Positions 6,570 to 13,004 of a stretch of DNA of 17,724 nucleotides are shown piece by piece. Source of the stretch: CAG-582 sp964551965 (GTDB taxonomy: Bacteria; Bacillota_I; Bacilli_A; RF39; UBA660); NCBI GenBank assembly GCA_964551965.1, contig CAZKFB010000027.1, positions 1 to 17,724 of the forward strand. Direction: 5' to 3'. The first letter of the stretch is position 1; each line of letters begins with the position of its first letter. The notes under the pieces are model-generated. The model was not told where the DNA came from. It searched no databases and saw nothing but the letters and a program-made list of their open reading frames with translations. The position numbers and the translations under genes were made by a program.

Positions 6570-7610
6570 ATGAAAAGAATAGCTTTTTTTCAAACTGATT
6601 TAAATTATGGAGGTATTCAAAAGTCATTAATCAATGTCTTAAATTCCATGGATTATAAGAATAATTTAGTAGATCTTTATTTAGTTAATAAAGATAATGT
6701 ATTTGATAATGTAATACCTAAATCTGTTAATGTTCATTATATTAAAAAATGCAATTATTTAACGAGATTAATTCCGTTTAAAATATTTCATAAGTTTTAT
6801 AAATGTAATATAGATAAAGAATATGATATTGCCATTGACTTTAATGGATATTCAAATGAAGTAAGTTCTGCTGTTATAAAGACTAAAGCATTAAAAAAGA
6901 TAATTTGGACTCACAATGATTATTTAAATAAGCAAAAGGGAGAAATTAAATTTAAAATGCTATTTAATTTAAGTAAATCTAAATTTAATTATTTTGATGA
7001 AATAGTATATGTTTCTGAAGGCGTAAAAGAGTCTTTTAATAAATTAATTGATACTAGTGAAAAAGAAGAAAAAATGATACCAAATATGATTAATACGGAT
7101 GAAATATTCTCTAAAAAAGATGAAGATAATAATATTGAAGTTGATCCTAATGTAATTAATCTTTGTTCTGTTGGTCGTCTAGTATATCAAAAGAACTTTG
7201 CATCTTTAATTAATAAATTTAATGAAGTAATAGCAAAAAATAATAAGTTTCATCTATATATTATTGGTGATGGAAAATTAAGAAGTTCTTTAGAAAGACA
7301 AGTAAATAATCTAAGATTAAATGATTATATAACTTTTTTAGGATATCAAAAAAACCCATTTAGTATTATAAATAAGATGGATGCTTTTGTATTAAATAGT
7401 CATTATGAAGGACAGGGAATGGTTATCCTCGAAGCAGCTTCTTTAGGTTTAGATGTTATAATTCCTAAGACTTTAGAAAAGTATATTGAGGGAATAAAAG
7501 GATATGATGACATTGTAGAACCAATATTAAATTTAAAAAAACATGAACATAAATTAGATGATTTAAAAGAGTATAATATGTCAATTATCGAAGAGATAAA
7601 TAACTTATAA
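6570..7610 (+). CDS. GT4-family glycosyltransferase
   Basis: A 346-residue soluble or membrane-associated retaining glycosyltransferase with the two-Rossmann GT-B fold. The N-terminal half opens with a beta strand and a glycine loop, NYGGIQKSL (12-20), as in GT4 acceptor-binding domains. The donor domain starts near NLCSVGRLVYQKNF (197-210), has YIIGDGKLRSSLE (230-242), and carries the EX7E motif from Glu280 to Glu288 (EGQGMVILE), which holds the nucleotide-sugar. Family members build polysaccharide, glycolipid or teichoic acid chains, but there are no other glycan genes nearby and the acceptor cannot be told. The start follows GGTGAT. It lies 26 bases after the Rel-like gene in the same direction, without a terminator between them, so they may share a transcript. 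Confidence 0.9.
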   Translation: MKRIAFFQTDLNYGGIQKSLINVLNSMDYKNNLVDLYLVNKDNVFDNVIPKSVNVHYIKKCNYLTRLIPFKIFHKFYKCNIDKEYDIAIDFNGYSNEVSSAVIKTKALKKIIWTHNDYLNKQKGEIKFKMLFNLSKSKFNYFDEIVYVSEGVKESFNKLIDTSEKEEKMIPNMINTDEIFSKKDEDNNIEVDPNVINLCSVGRLVYQKNFASLINKFNEVIAKNNKFHLYIIGDGKLRSSLERQVNNLRLNDYITFLGYQKNPFSIINKMDAFVLNSHYEGQGMVILEAASLGLDVIIPKTLEKYIEGIKGYDDIVEPILNLKKHEHKLDDLKEYNMSIIEEINNL

Positions 7611-7620
7611 CTATTAAATG

Positions 7621-7629
7621 TGTTACAAT
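7621..7629 (+). promoter_or_regulatory. Possible extended -10 promoter for the three-gene set
   Basis: TGTTACAAT matches the extended -10 pattern TGnTAtAAT with one mismatch. It predicts a transcript start near 7636, about 12 bases before the perfect Shine-Dalgarno AAGGAGG (7648-7654). No -35 box was seen. Confidence 0.4.
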
Positions 7630-7658
7630 TATAGTGGGGTATAGTATAAGGAGGATCC

Positions 7659-8198
7659 ATGAACGCATTAGAAGAATTAGAACTATTTGAACAAAATAAT
7701 AAATTAGAAGCTGAGTTAAGAGAAAAAGAGAAAGAAAATGCCATATTAGAAGATAAATTATATTTAATAAAAAATACTAGAAAGAAAATTAAAATAGGTT
7801 TGACAACATTTATTACTATTGTAAGTATAGCTTCCGGAGCAATGGCTCATTCTCTATATAATAATTATAAAATGATTAGGGAAGGCAAAGCTGTTATTAC
7901 AAACAATGTCTATGAAAGTTGTATGGATGGAATTGGTTGGAGAGACTATACTAATGGTACTAACTTTAATATTGGTAAGACTTATGTAACTTATGAGGAA
8001 CTATTATCTACTTTGAGATTAAGAGCTAGAGCCAATGAGATAAGTGACATTGATTTATATATTGGAATTTCCAATATCTTAAATAAAGAAATTGCTGAAG
8101 ATTTAGTTGGCAAAATGGATAGTGAAGCTATTGAATCAAGAGCTTATGAAGTATATCTAAGTGAAGAACTAGAAAGTGTAAGAAACAATGGAAAATAA
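7659..8198 (+). CDS. Hypothetical membrane protein with N-terminal coiled coil
   Basis: A 179-residue protein I do not recognise. Residues 1-~43 are highly charged heptads (LEELELFEQNNKLEAEL, then EKEKENAILEDKL), a likely cytoplasmic coiled coil. A basic patch RKKIK precedes a single membrane helix at ~47-68 (GLTTFITIVSIASGAMAHSL). The remaining ~110 residues, probably outside the cell by the positive-inside rule, form a mostly helical domain with an aromatic and Gly-rich start (GIGWRDYTNGTNF). It has one Cys (in ESCMDG), no lipobox and no repeats. The very strong Shine-Dalgarno AAGGAGG suggests good expression. Its last 11 bases overlap the start of the next gene, which implies translational coupling. 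A role as a membrane anchor or sensor is conceivable but not shown. Confidence 0.75.
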   Translation: MNALEELELFEQNNKLEAELREKEKENAILEDKLYLIKNTRKKIKIGLTTFITIVSIASGAMAHSLYNNYKMIREGKAVITNNVYESCMDGIGWRDYTNGTNFNIGKTYVTYEELLSTLRLRARANEISDIDLYIGISNILNKEIAEDLVGKMDSEAIESRAYEVYLSEELESVRNNGK

Positions 8199-8406
8199 GA
8201 GTGTTGAAGTATTAACAATAGATGAAGTAGAATACCTTATTATGGATGAAGATGATCATGTAGTTTATACTGCTGAACTTAATAATCCAGCTAATGTATT
8301 GATTCTAAAAAAAGATGGCGAAAACTTAATCAAATTAAATGAAGTAGAAAGTATGCCATACTATGAAAAATTTATTAGTAAATATGGAACAATGGTGGAG
8401 GAATAA
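8188..8406 (+). CDS. Small acidic hypothetical protein (possibly DUF1292/YrzB-like)
   Basis: A 72-residue acidic protein with alternating hydrophobic strands: VEVLTIDEVEYLIMDED, then VYTAELNNPANVLILKKDG, then a short helical end. The mix of a short beta-rich core with Asp/Glu-rich ends recalls the DUF1292 (YrzB) family of small Firmicutes proteins, but key positions are not clear enough to be sure. It has no signal peptide and no cysteines. It overlaps the preceding gene by 11 bases and shares the A of its TAA stop with the next ATG (TAATG), so the three genes are almost certainly one translationally coupled unit. The Shine-Dalgarno (AGAAAGTG) is weak, which fits coupling. Confidence 0.65.
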   Translation: MENKSVEVLTIDEVEYLIMDEDDHVVYTAELNNPANVLILKKDGENLIKLNEVESMPYYEKFISKYGTMVEE

Positions 8407-8657
8407 TGGAAGTAAAAGTTAAAGGTGTCTATAGACATTATAGTGGAGATTTATATATTGTTGAATGTATTGCAATTAATTCAGAAACTTTAGAACGTAT
8501 GGTTATTTATCGTGCTTTATATGGAGATAATCAAGTTTGGGCAAGACCTTATGACATGTTTGTAGAGCGCGTTAATAAAAATGGTCAAGAATATCGTTTT
8601 GAACTTCAAAATATCGAATCGAAAAATGAAAATCATAAAGATGAAATAAAAAAATAA
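8406..8657 (+). CDS. DUF1653 domain protein
   Basis: An 83-residue protein that is almost entirely a DUF1653 domain. The hallmark GVYRHYSGDLYIV (7-19), SETLERMVIYRALYGD (27-42) and VWARPYDMFVE (45-55) match the family pattern of RYRHYKG, SET..E.VVYR.LYG and W.RP..MF. The domain is a small beta fold, common in bacteria as a stand-alone protein, with no established biochemical role. The C-terminal ~20 residues are a charged tail rich in Lys, Glu and Asn. The ATG overlaps the preceding stop (TAATG) and a GGTGGAGG Shine-Dalgarno lies just upstream inside the previous gene. It closes the three-gene unit and meets the leftward Ppx/GppA-like gene at a shared terminator hairpin. Family assignment is firm; function is unknown. 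Confidence 0.88.
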   Translation: MEVKVKGVYRHYSGDLYIVECIAINSETLERMVIYRALYGDNQVWARPYDMFVERVNKNGQEYRFELQNIESKNENHKDEIKK

Positions 8658-8677
8658 ACTTATAATTAAGTTTATTT
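8652..8677. terminator. Bidirectional terminator between convergent genes
   Basis: A 10-bp A/T-rich stem (8652-8661 with 8668-8677) with a six-base loop has a T-rich tail rightward and an A run leftward, so it can stop transcription from both sides. It overlaps the stop codons of both flanking genes. Confidence 0.7.
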
Positions 8678-9565
8678 TATTTTGCCTGAATTAATTTGTT
8701 CCATAATTCCGTATATCATATTTATTCTTGTTGGAATTATATATTTGGCATCTAATATATCTGCAAGTGATTTAACACATAGACGCATACCTCTAGTACC
8801 ACGCCACCAAGCATCATTATTTGTACGTTTACAAACTTCTTCTAAATCGATGTTATAGAAGAAATCTCTATCAAATTTATCCATTGTTTCAATATCAATA
8901 GCATAAGGTTGTAGATCATTATCATAGAACTTATTCTTTTCAACCGGATAATTTAATTCTTCATAGAAATAAATATAATCTCCGCCAGCTAGTATTAAGA
9001 TATCAGCTTTATTCTTAGGCACATTAACTAATTCTTTTGTTTTACTAACCATTTCATCATAATCAGTTATTGCAATGTGTTTCTTAATATCAGGAAACAT
9101 ATCCGATGTATCCATAGCTCCAAAATTAGAATTAGCGCTTTCAATAATTTTGCCATCTTTTACAATAGCAAGCTCAGTTGAACCACCACCACCAATCATA
9201 ACAGCTATATTTCCATCATATTTAGTATTGGCAACTGCACCATAAACAGTATATTCATTTTCTTCATCTGAACTTACAATTCTAAAATCATGATTAGTTT
9301 TACTTTTAAATTCTTTTAACCATTCATTTCTTTGATCATCATTTAATTTTCTGAAAATACTTGTTCCAAATACATAGATATTATCGTTATCTAATGAATT
9401 AATAAAGTCAATTAATTCTTTTTTATCGTTTTCATCTAATTGATTATTTACCTTATAATGGTTTTTAAACTCGATAGTTTTAAATCCCGCATCTGATACC
9501 TCCGTACCATTAACATAGTAAGCTTTGGTATTAGTACTACCAACTTCTACAACTGTATATTTCAT
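8672..9565 (-). CDS. Ppx/GppA-family phosphatase-like protein (divergent)
   Basis: A 297-residue protein of the ASKHA (actin-like ATPase) fold, length-matched to short exopolyphosphatases. I place the start at ATG 9565, behind AGGTG on the minus strand. A GTG nine bases upstream lies inside that Shine-Dalgarno. Family landmarks appear in order: a first phosphate loop VEVGSTNTKAY (6-16), GTSIFR (67-72), SSDEEN (98-103, with the likely catalytic Glu), a second loop IGGGGSTEL (124-132) and NFGAMD (147-152). Two usual metal-binding acids differ: DIGS is EVGS and DIGGGSTE is IGGGGSTE. So it is a divergent branch whose activity (polyphosphate or pppGpp hydrolysis, or neither) is open. Lying about 2 kb from a Rel-like hydrolase is suggestive but not proof of a shared role. 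Stops at a bidirectional terminator. Confidence 0.75.
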   Translation of the reverse strand: MKYTVVEVGSTNTKAYYVNGTEVSDAGFKTIEFKNHYKVNNQLDENDKKELIDFINSLDNDNIYVFGTSIFRKLNDDQRNEWLKEFKSKTNHDFRIVSSDEENEYTVYGAVANTKYDGNIAVMIGGGGSTELAIVKDGKIIESANSNFGAMDTSDMFPDIKKHIAITDYDEMVSKTKELVNVPKNKADILILAGGDYIYFYEELNYPVEKNKFYDNDLQPYAIDIETMDKFDRDFFYNIDLEEVCKRTNNDAWWRGTRGMRLCVKSLADILDAKYIIPTRINMIYGIMEQINSGKIK

Positions 9566-9582
9566 TATTATCACCTAATAAT

Positions 9583-9675
9583 ATTTTATCATATTATTTT
9601 AATATTCTATACTTTTTTCTAAACTACTTAAAATTCATAAACCTTATTGTTGAATTATTTAATTTTTAGTATAAT
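9583..9675. promoter_or_regulatory. Divergent promoter region between ppx-like and tatD-like genes
   Basis: Rightward, TTGTTG (9647-9652) lies 17 bases from a perfect TATAAT (9670-9675), giving a start near 9682. Leftward, TGATAAAAT on the minus strand (9591-9583) is an extended -10-like element giving a start near 9576. Both would begin transcripts at the Shine-Dalgarno itself. No operator palindrome was seen. Confidence 0.45.
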
Positions 9676-9691
9676 TAACTTAGGTGGTAAT

Positions 9692-10420
9692 ATGGTTGAT
9701 ACGCACGCGCATATTAATCCTCGTGAATTAACTGATGTTGATTCAAAAATAAAAGAGATTAATGAATTAGAGTATTTAAAATATGTTATAAATGTCGGAC
9801 TTGACTATGAAACGAGTAAATACTCTATTGAACTATCTAATCGTGAAGAAAAGTTCTATTCGGTAATTGGAATTCATCCTTTATATGAAGGGACATTAGA
9901 AAGTATAAGTGAATTATATGATCAAAGTGATTCGAGTAAGATAGTCGGAATTGGTGAAACTGGTTTAGATAATTCTTCTGATTTGGAACTTCAAGAAAGT
10001 AAGTTTCATGAATCAATAGATTTAGCTAATAATACTCATTTACCTTTAGTGATACATTCAAATAATACTAATTATGAATGTATAAGAATAATTAAATCTC
10101 ACAAACCTAAACATGGTTTTGTATTTCATTGCTTTCAACCAAATTTAGAAGTACTAGATTATATTATGGAAATGGGCGGTTTTATATCAGTTGGTACTCC
10201 AATCACGAGAGTAAATGCTAAGAAAAGTTTAGAAGTAATAAAGAATGTTGATATTAATCAATTACTTATTGAACTAGATTATCCATTTATGAGTGAAGAT
10301 ACAATGAAAGATGGAAAAAATGTGTTTAATCGTATTAGAGAACTTCGAGGATTTGAGTTTAAAGAATTAGAATATATATTAGATAACAATGCAAAAAGAT
10401 TATTTAGGAGAATGAAATAA
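9692..10420 (+). CDS. TatD-family metal-dependent hydrolase/DNase
   Basis: A 242-residue cytoplasmic TIM-barrel metalloenzyme of the TatD family, whose members act as 3'-5' exonucleases on DNA or RNA. ATG 9692, with AGGTGG (9682-9687), is chosen over an upstream in-frame TTG at 9647, because the family starts right at its first metal motif: MVDTHAHIN (1-9, His5 and His7). Further sites are GIHP (60-63), GETGLD (88-93, Glu89), IHSNN (121-125, His122), FHCF (145-148, His146) and ELDYPF (194-199, Asp196). All metal ligands are present. Departures from consensus are the missing Arg after IHS and ELD in place of ETD. The protein is slightly shorter than the usual ~255 residues. Its stop overlaps the next gene's start (TAATG), so the two are coupled. 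Confidence 0.9.
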   Translation: MVDTHAHINPRELTDVDSKIKEINELEYLKYVINVGLDYETSKYSIELSNREEKFYSVIGIHPLYEGTLESISELYDQSDSSKIVGIGETGLDNSSDLELQESKFHESIDLANNTHLPLVIHSNNTNYECIRIIKSHKPKHGFVFHCFQPNLEVLDYIMEMGGFISVGTPITRVNAKKSLEVIKNVDINQLLIELDYPFMSEDTMKDGKNVFNRIRELRGFEFKELEYILDNNAKRLFRRMK

Positions 10421-10893
10421 TGGATGGTATTAATGAATTTTTAATTGCGGCAAAGAAATCAACTTATGCTGATGAAAAGGCAAAACCTTGTGAATCTACA
10501 AGATTAGGTTCTTATGACTATGAGTATTCAGAAGTCATAGAAGGCAAAAAGTATGTCTATCATGATACTTATTTTGGTGGTAAAAAGTTCTTAGGAAGTG
10601 AAGTTGTCTATATAGATGATGTTAAACCAAAATGGGGAATGAATTATTATGGAGTATCTCTAACGGATGATTCAGAATCTTTCTTTGATTCGATTTTACG
10701 ACCAGCTCTAATGCGTGTTGGGGAAGATTCTTCCGTTATACCAATACGTGGACCAAGAGAATATGTTAATGGAGAATTTACTTATAAATTAGATGTTCAA
10801 GGAGATTTAACAAACTTTGAAGGCACGGAATATATTTATAAAAATGATATCTTAATATTTAAAGTTATATTAAGTGGTGGAGTTATAGAATAG
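10420..10893 (+). CDS. DUF5680 domain protein
   Basis: A 157-residue soluble protein that is essentially one DUF5680 domain. It opens with a helix (INEFLIAAKKSTYADEKA), then a strand-rich body with the typical GSYDYEYSEVIEGKKYVYHD, TYFGGKKFLGSEVVY, WGMNYYG and a C-terminal FEGTEYIYKND...GGVIE. Short proteins of this family occur widely in Firmicutes, often beside HTH regulators, and have no known activity. The abundance of Tyr, Trp and Gly in a compact beta fold suggests a small-molecule or nucleotide pocket, which is only inference. Its ATG overlaps the TatD stop (TAATG), so expression is coupled, and the HD-family gene follows eight bases later. It ends in TAG. Confidence 0.8.
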   Translation: MDGINEFLIAAKKSTYADEKAKPCESTRLGSYDYEYSEVIEGKKYVYHDTYFGGKKFLGSEVVYIDDVKPKWGMNYYGVSLTDDSESFFDSILRPALMRVGEDSSVIPIRGPREYVNGEFTYKLDVQGDLTNFEGTEYIYKNDILIFKVILSGGVIE

Positions 10894-10901
10894 GGTGTTT
10901 T

Positions 10902-11552
10902 ATGAATAATATATTTAGATTTTATATTTTTAATAATAAGTTAAAGAGTAAACTTAGACAAGGTTGGCTTGATGTAAAAATATCTAATGAAAGAATTGAA
11001 AGTGTTGCTGAACATATATATGGTACTTTAGTTTTAGCTATATCAATAAATGATGAATATAAACTTGGACTAAATATGGAACATGTTTTAAAGATGATGA
11101 CATTACATGAACTAGAGGAAACTATTATTCCTGATTATTCAGCATTGTCTAATATCACTAAAGAAGAAAAGTTAGAAGCAGGGGAAAAAGCTGTAAGAAA
11201 AGTTGTAAGCGGATTAATCAATGAAGAAGAAATAGTTAGCTTATTAGATGAATTTAATGCGCGAATTACAAAGGAAGCCAAGTTTTGCTATCATATTGAT
11301 AAATTAGAAGCTGACTTACAAGCTAAACTATATGATTTAGAAGGCTATTTTGATTTAGAAAATGAAAAGGCTGATTGTCGTAGTTGGTATGGTGAGAAAG
11401 CTGAAGATATTATTGCAACTTCTAAATGTGCAAGTGATATTTGGCTAAAATGTGATAGTTATATATATGAAGACGAAGAATTATTCCATGAGTTGCAAAA
11501 AGCTATTGCCGATATTAAAAAAAGTGACTTTGATGAAATAGTAAATAATTAG
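10902..11552 (+). CDS. HD-domain hydrolase, YfbR/HDDC2-like (variant HE motif)
   Basis: A 216-residue protein of the HD_3 group, whose best-known members (YfbR, HDDC2) are metal-dependent 5'-deoxynucleotidases. The substrate-end motif LRQGW (18-22) and ESVAEH (33-38, His38) are conserved, and HIDKLEADLQA (131-141, Asp133) supplies the last metal ligand. The central HD dyad reads His69-Glu70 (LHELEE) in place of the usual HDLPE, so one metal ligand is Glu. Glu can hold a metal, so activity may remain. The C-terminal ~60 residues are helical and include a Trp/Cys-bearing segment. The start ATG follows AGGGTG eight bases after the DUF5680 stop. With TatD and DUF5680 it forms a probable nucleic-acid or nucleotide turnover operon. 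It ends in TAG. Confidence 0.8.
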   Translation: MNNIFRFYIFNNKLKSKLRQGWLDVKISNERIESVAEHIYGTLVLAISINDEYKLGLNMEHVLKMMTLHELEETIIPDYSALSNITKEEKLEAGEKAVRKVVSGLINEEEIVSLLDEFNARITKEAKFCYHIDKLEADLQAKLYDLEGYFDLENEKADCRSWYGEKAEDIIATSKCASDIWLKCDSYIYEDEELFHELQKAIADIKKSDFDEIVNN

Positions 11553-11576
11553 AGAATAAATATAAGGTGAGATAAA

Positions 11577-12122
11577 TTGCAAAAATTAAAGAAAAAGAAC
11601 TTAATTATAATAATTTTAATAATAGTAATTTTATTAGTTGTACCTGTAATAATAAATTATTTTCAATTAGTAAATTCGGGAACAAAACCAAAAGAAGTAC
11701 AATCAGATGTACTAGTAGTAATTGATAATAAAAATAAAGATTGTGAACATCAAAGTTTAACATTATATAAAGATGGAACTTATCAATTATTTACAGCTCA
11801 TGCTGAACCACTATTTTTTATGGTTGTTAATAAATTACAATATACAAGATCAAAAATAGGAAAATACGATTATGATATAAGTAAAATAATTAATACTTGC
11901 ACTGCACCTAATGATGCCCATATTGATAATGATCATTTACCAGAATATGAATTGAGATATTATGGCAAAGATGGTAATCCGGAAGATTAGTATGTTGAAA
12001 ATGGACAAGTAAATAAAGAATTAGATGAATTCTTAAAACAACATAATATTGATTTAAATAAATGTTCAATAAAAGATTATTCATATTATTTAACTAATTA
12101 TTTTAAACAAAAAGTGAATTAA
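11577..12122 (+). pseudogene. Membrane-anchored hypothetical protein interrupted by an in-frame TAG
   Basis: A TTG start behind AAGGTGAG (11563-11570) opens a protein with a basic end (MQKLKKKN), a membrane helix (residues ~9-28, Ile/Leu/Val-rich) and an extracellular domain with a Cys pair (in DCEHQS and NTCTAP). It stops at TAG 11988-11990 after 137 residues. The same frame then runs 43 more codons to TAA 12120-12122 with protein-like content (YVENGQVNKELDEFL, then DLNKCSIKDYSYYL), and it has no Shine-Dalgarno or start of its own. The terminator lies after the TAA, not after the TAG. This looks like a recent one-base nonsense change in a ~181-residue gene, for example TAT or CAG to TAG; read-through cannot be excluded. 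It lies 24 bases downstream of the HD gene in the same operon. Function unknown. Confidence 0.7.
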
Positions 12123-12135
12123 AAAATATAGTATT

Positions 12136-12171
12136 AACAACTACATGTCAGTGACACATGTAGTTGTTTTG
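12136..12171 (+). terminator. Strong terminator of the tatD-to-pseudogene operon
   Basis: A perfect 13-bp stem (12136-12148 with 12156-12168) with a seven-base loop ends in TTTT (12167-12170). It begins 14 bases after the TAA of the interrupted gene. On the minus strand it has no good T run except a short one. Confidence 0.85.
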
Positions 12172-12252
12172 TGATAGTAAAGAAAGCGTAAAATTAAGAA
12201 TAATCTTGTTGTAGTATGGTATTTAAGTAATAATTGTTAGTCTTTAGTTTTA

Positions 12253-12287
12253 GAAAAAAATAACATAAATTTCCTATTTTTTTATGT
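12253..12287 (-). terminator. Probable terminator of tetR-family gene
   Basis: On the minus strand a 7-bp A/T stem (12287-12281 with 12269-12263) spans the tetR stop codon and is followed by TTATTTTTTT. The stem is weak and has no G-C support beyond one pair, so confidence is moderate. Confidence 0.4.
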
Positions 12288-12825
12288 AAAAAATCTTTTT
12301 TGCTAAACCTTTTACATAATCATTTATTTCATCTAGTGTATAATCTATTTCCCCGCGAAAATGTTTAATATAAAGGTTTACACATCCATAAGTATAAAAA
12401 ACTAAATCTAACTCATGGTCATTATTTTTCTCAAGTAAGATATCTAGCTTTTTTCGCAATAGTTTAACAATTCGATCAGCATATATGACAGCACTCGAAC
12501 TAGATAAAATCATTGAATATATATACTCGTTTTCTTTTAGATATGCTGTTATTTCATCAAGACAAGTATTAAAATCATTGGAAGACACTAAATCTTCAAC
12601 ACTTTTTTGTAGTACTTCCATTGTTTCATTTTGAATGTCACCAGCAACTTCATAGATATTTTCATAATGTGTGTAAAAAGAGGAACGAGTAATACCAGCA
12701 CGCGCAACTAACTCTTTTACAGTTATGTGAGATAACTCTTGCTTTTCATGCATCAACTCAGCAAAAGTTTCTTTAATTAATTTTTTTGTTTTACGGGAAG
12801 AAGAATTTAAATTCTTTACTTTCAT
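12274..12825 (-). CDS. TetR/AcrR-family transcriptional repressor
   Basis: A 183-residue regulator. Residues ~10-60 are the TetR N-terminal DNA-binding domain: TKKLIKETFAELMHEK (13-28), then the helix-turn-helix ITVKELVARAGITRSSFYTHY (34-54). The C-terminal ~120 residues are the helical ligand-binding and dimer domain (TetR_C type seen in DhaS-like and other Firmicutes repressors), including YIKHFRGE near the end. It is divergent from the giant MMPL transporter. The 180-base gap between them holds two related 16-base operator-like sites, one on each -35 box, so it most likely represses both itself and the transporter until a lipid or toxic compound binds. The start follows a modest AAAGAGATG on the minus strand. 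The inducer is unknown. Confidence 0.9.
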   Translation of the reverse strand: MKVKNLNSSSRKTKKLIKETFAELMHEKQELSHITVKELVARAGITRSSFYTHYENIYEVAGDIQNETMEVLQKSVEDLVSSNDFNTCLDEITAYLKENEYIYSMILSSSSAVIYADRIVKLLRKKLDILLEKNNDHELDLVFYTYGCVNLYIKHFRGEIDYTLDEINDYVKGLAKKIFYIKK

Positions 12826-12850
12826 AAATTATCATCTCTTTCTCATATCA

Positions 12851-12878
12851 ATTATATCATTTTTTAAACATTGCTCAA
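12851..12878 (-). promoter_or_regulatory. Promoter of tetR-family gene
   Basis: On the minus strand TTGAGC (12878-12873) lies 16 bases from a perfect TATAAT (12856-12851), which is also an extended -10 (TGATATAAT). Its -35 box is inside operator-like site 1. Confidence 0.75.
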
Positions 12879-12887
12879 TATTAGACA
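12872..12887. promoter_or_regulatory. Operator-like site 1 (over tetR -35)
   Basis: TGCTCAATATTAGACA agrees with operator-like site 2 at 12 of 16 positions and covers the tetR -35 box. Its own two-fold symmetry is weaker than that of site 2, so it may be the lower-affinity site. Confidence 0.5.
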
Positions 12888-12914
12888 GTGTAAAAATAAA
12901 CACATATTTATACT

Positions 12915-12942
12915 TTGTCCAAATTTAGACATATTATATAAA
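12915..12942 (+). promoter_or_regulatory. Promoter of MMPL transporter gene
   Basis: TTGTCC (12915-12920) lies 16 bases from TATAAA (12937-12942). Operator-like site 2 covers the -35 and most of the spacer. A second TATAAT at 12973-12978 has no matching -35 and lies close to the start codon. Confidence 0.65.
12916..12931. promoter_or_regulatory. Operator-like site 2 (over MMPL -35)
   Basis: TGTCCAAATTTAGACA is a 16-base palindrome with a single mismatched pair (positions 5 and 12), a typical size for TetR-family sites. Its centre is 44 bases from that of site 1, about four DNA turns. Confidence 0.6.
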
Positions 12943-13004
12943 AGTGTGCTGTTTTTTGCTCTTTCAATTTCATATAATGTCTTATGTTTGAAAGGAAGAG
13001 GATT

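Noticed and set aside
7403..7744. 113-codon minus-strand ORF across the end of the glycosyltransferase gene and the next start
   Set aside because: Composition is Ser/Asn/Phe-rich antisense of the glycosyltransferase end and of the Glu-rich coiled-coil start; no ribosome site or family is visible.
11577..12122. TAG recoded as an amino acid across the genome
   Set aside because: Several neighbouring genes end in TAG with the next gene starting a few bases later, so TAG acts as a normal stop here.
12973..12978. TATAAT as the main promoter of the MMPL gene
   Set aside because: No -35 box lies at a workable distance and the transcript would start almost at the Shine-Dalgarno. The TTGTCC/TATAAA pair overlapping the operator is better supported.
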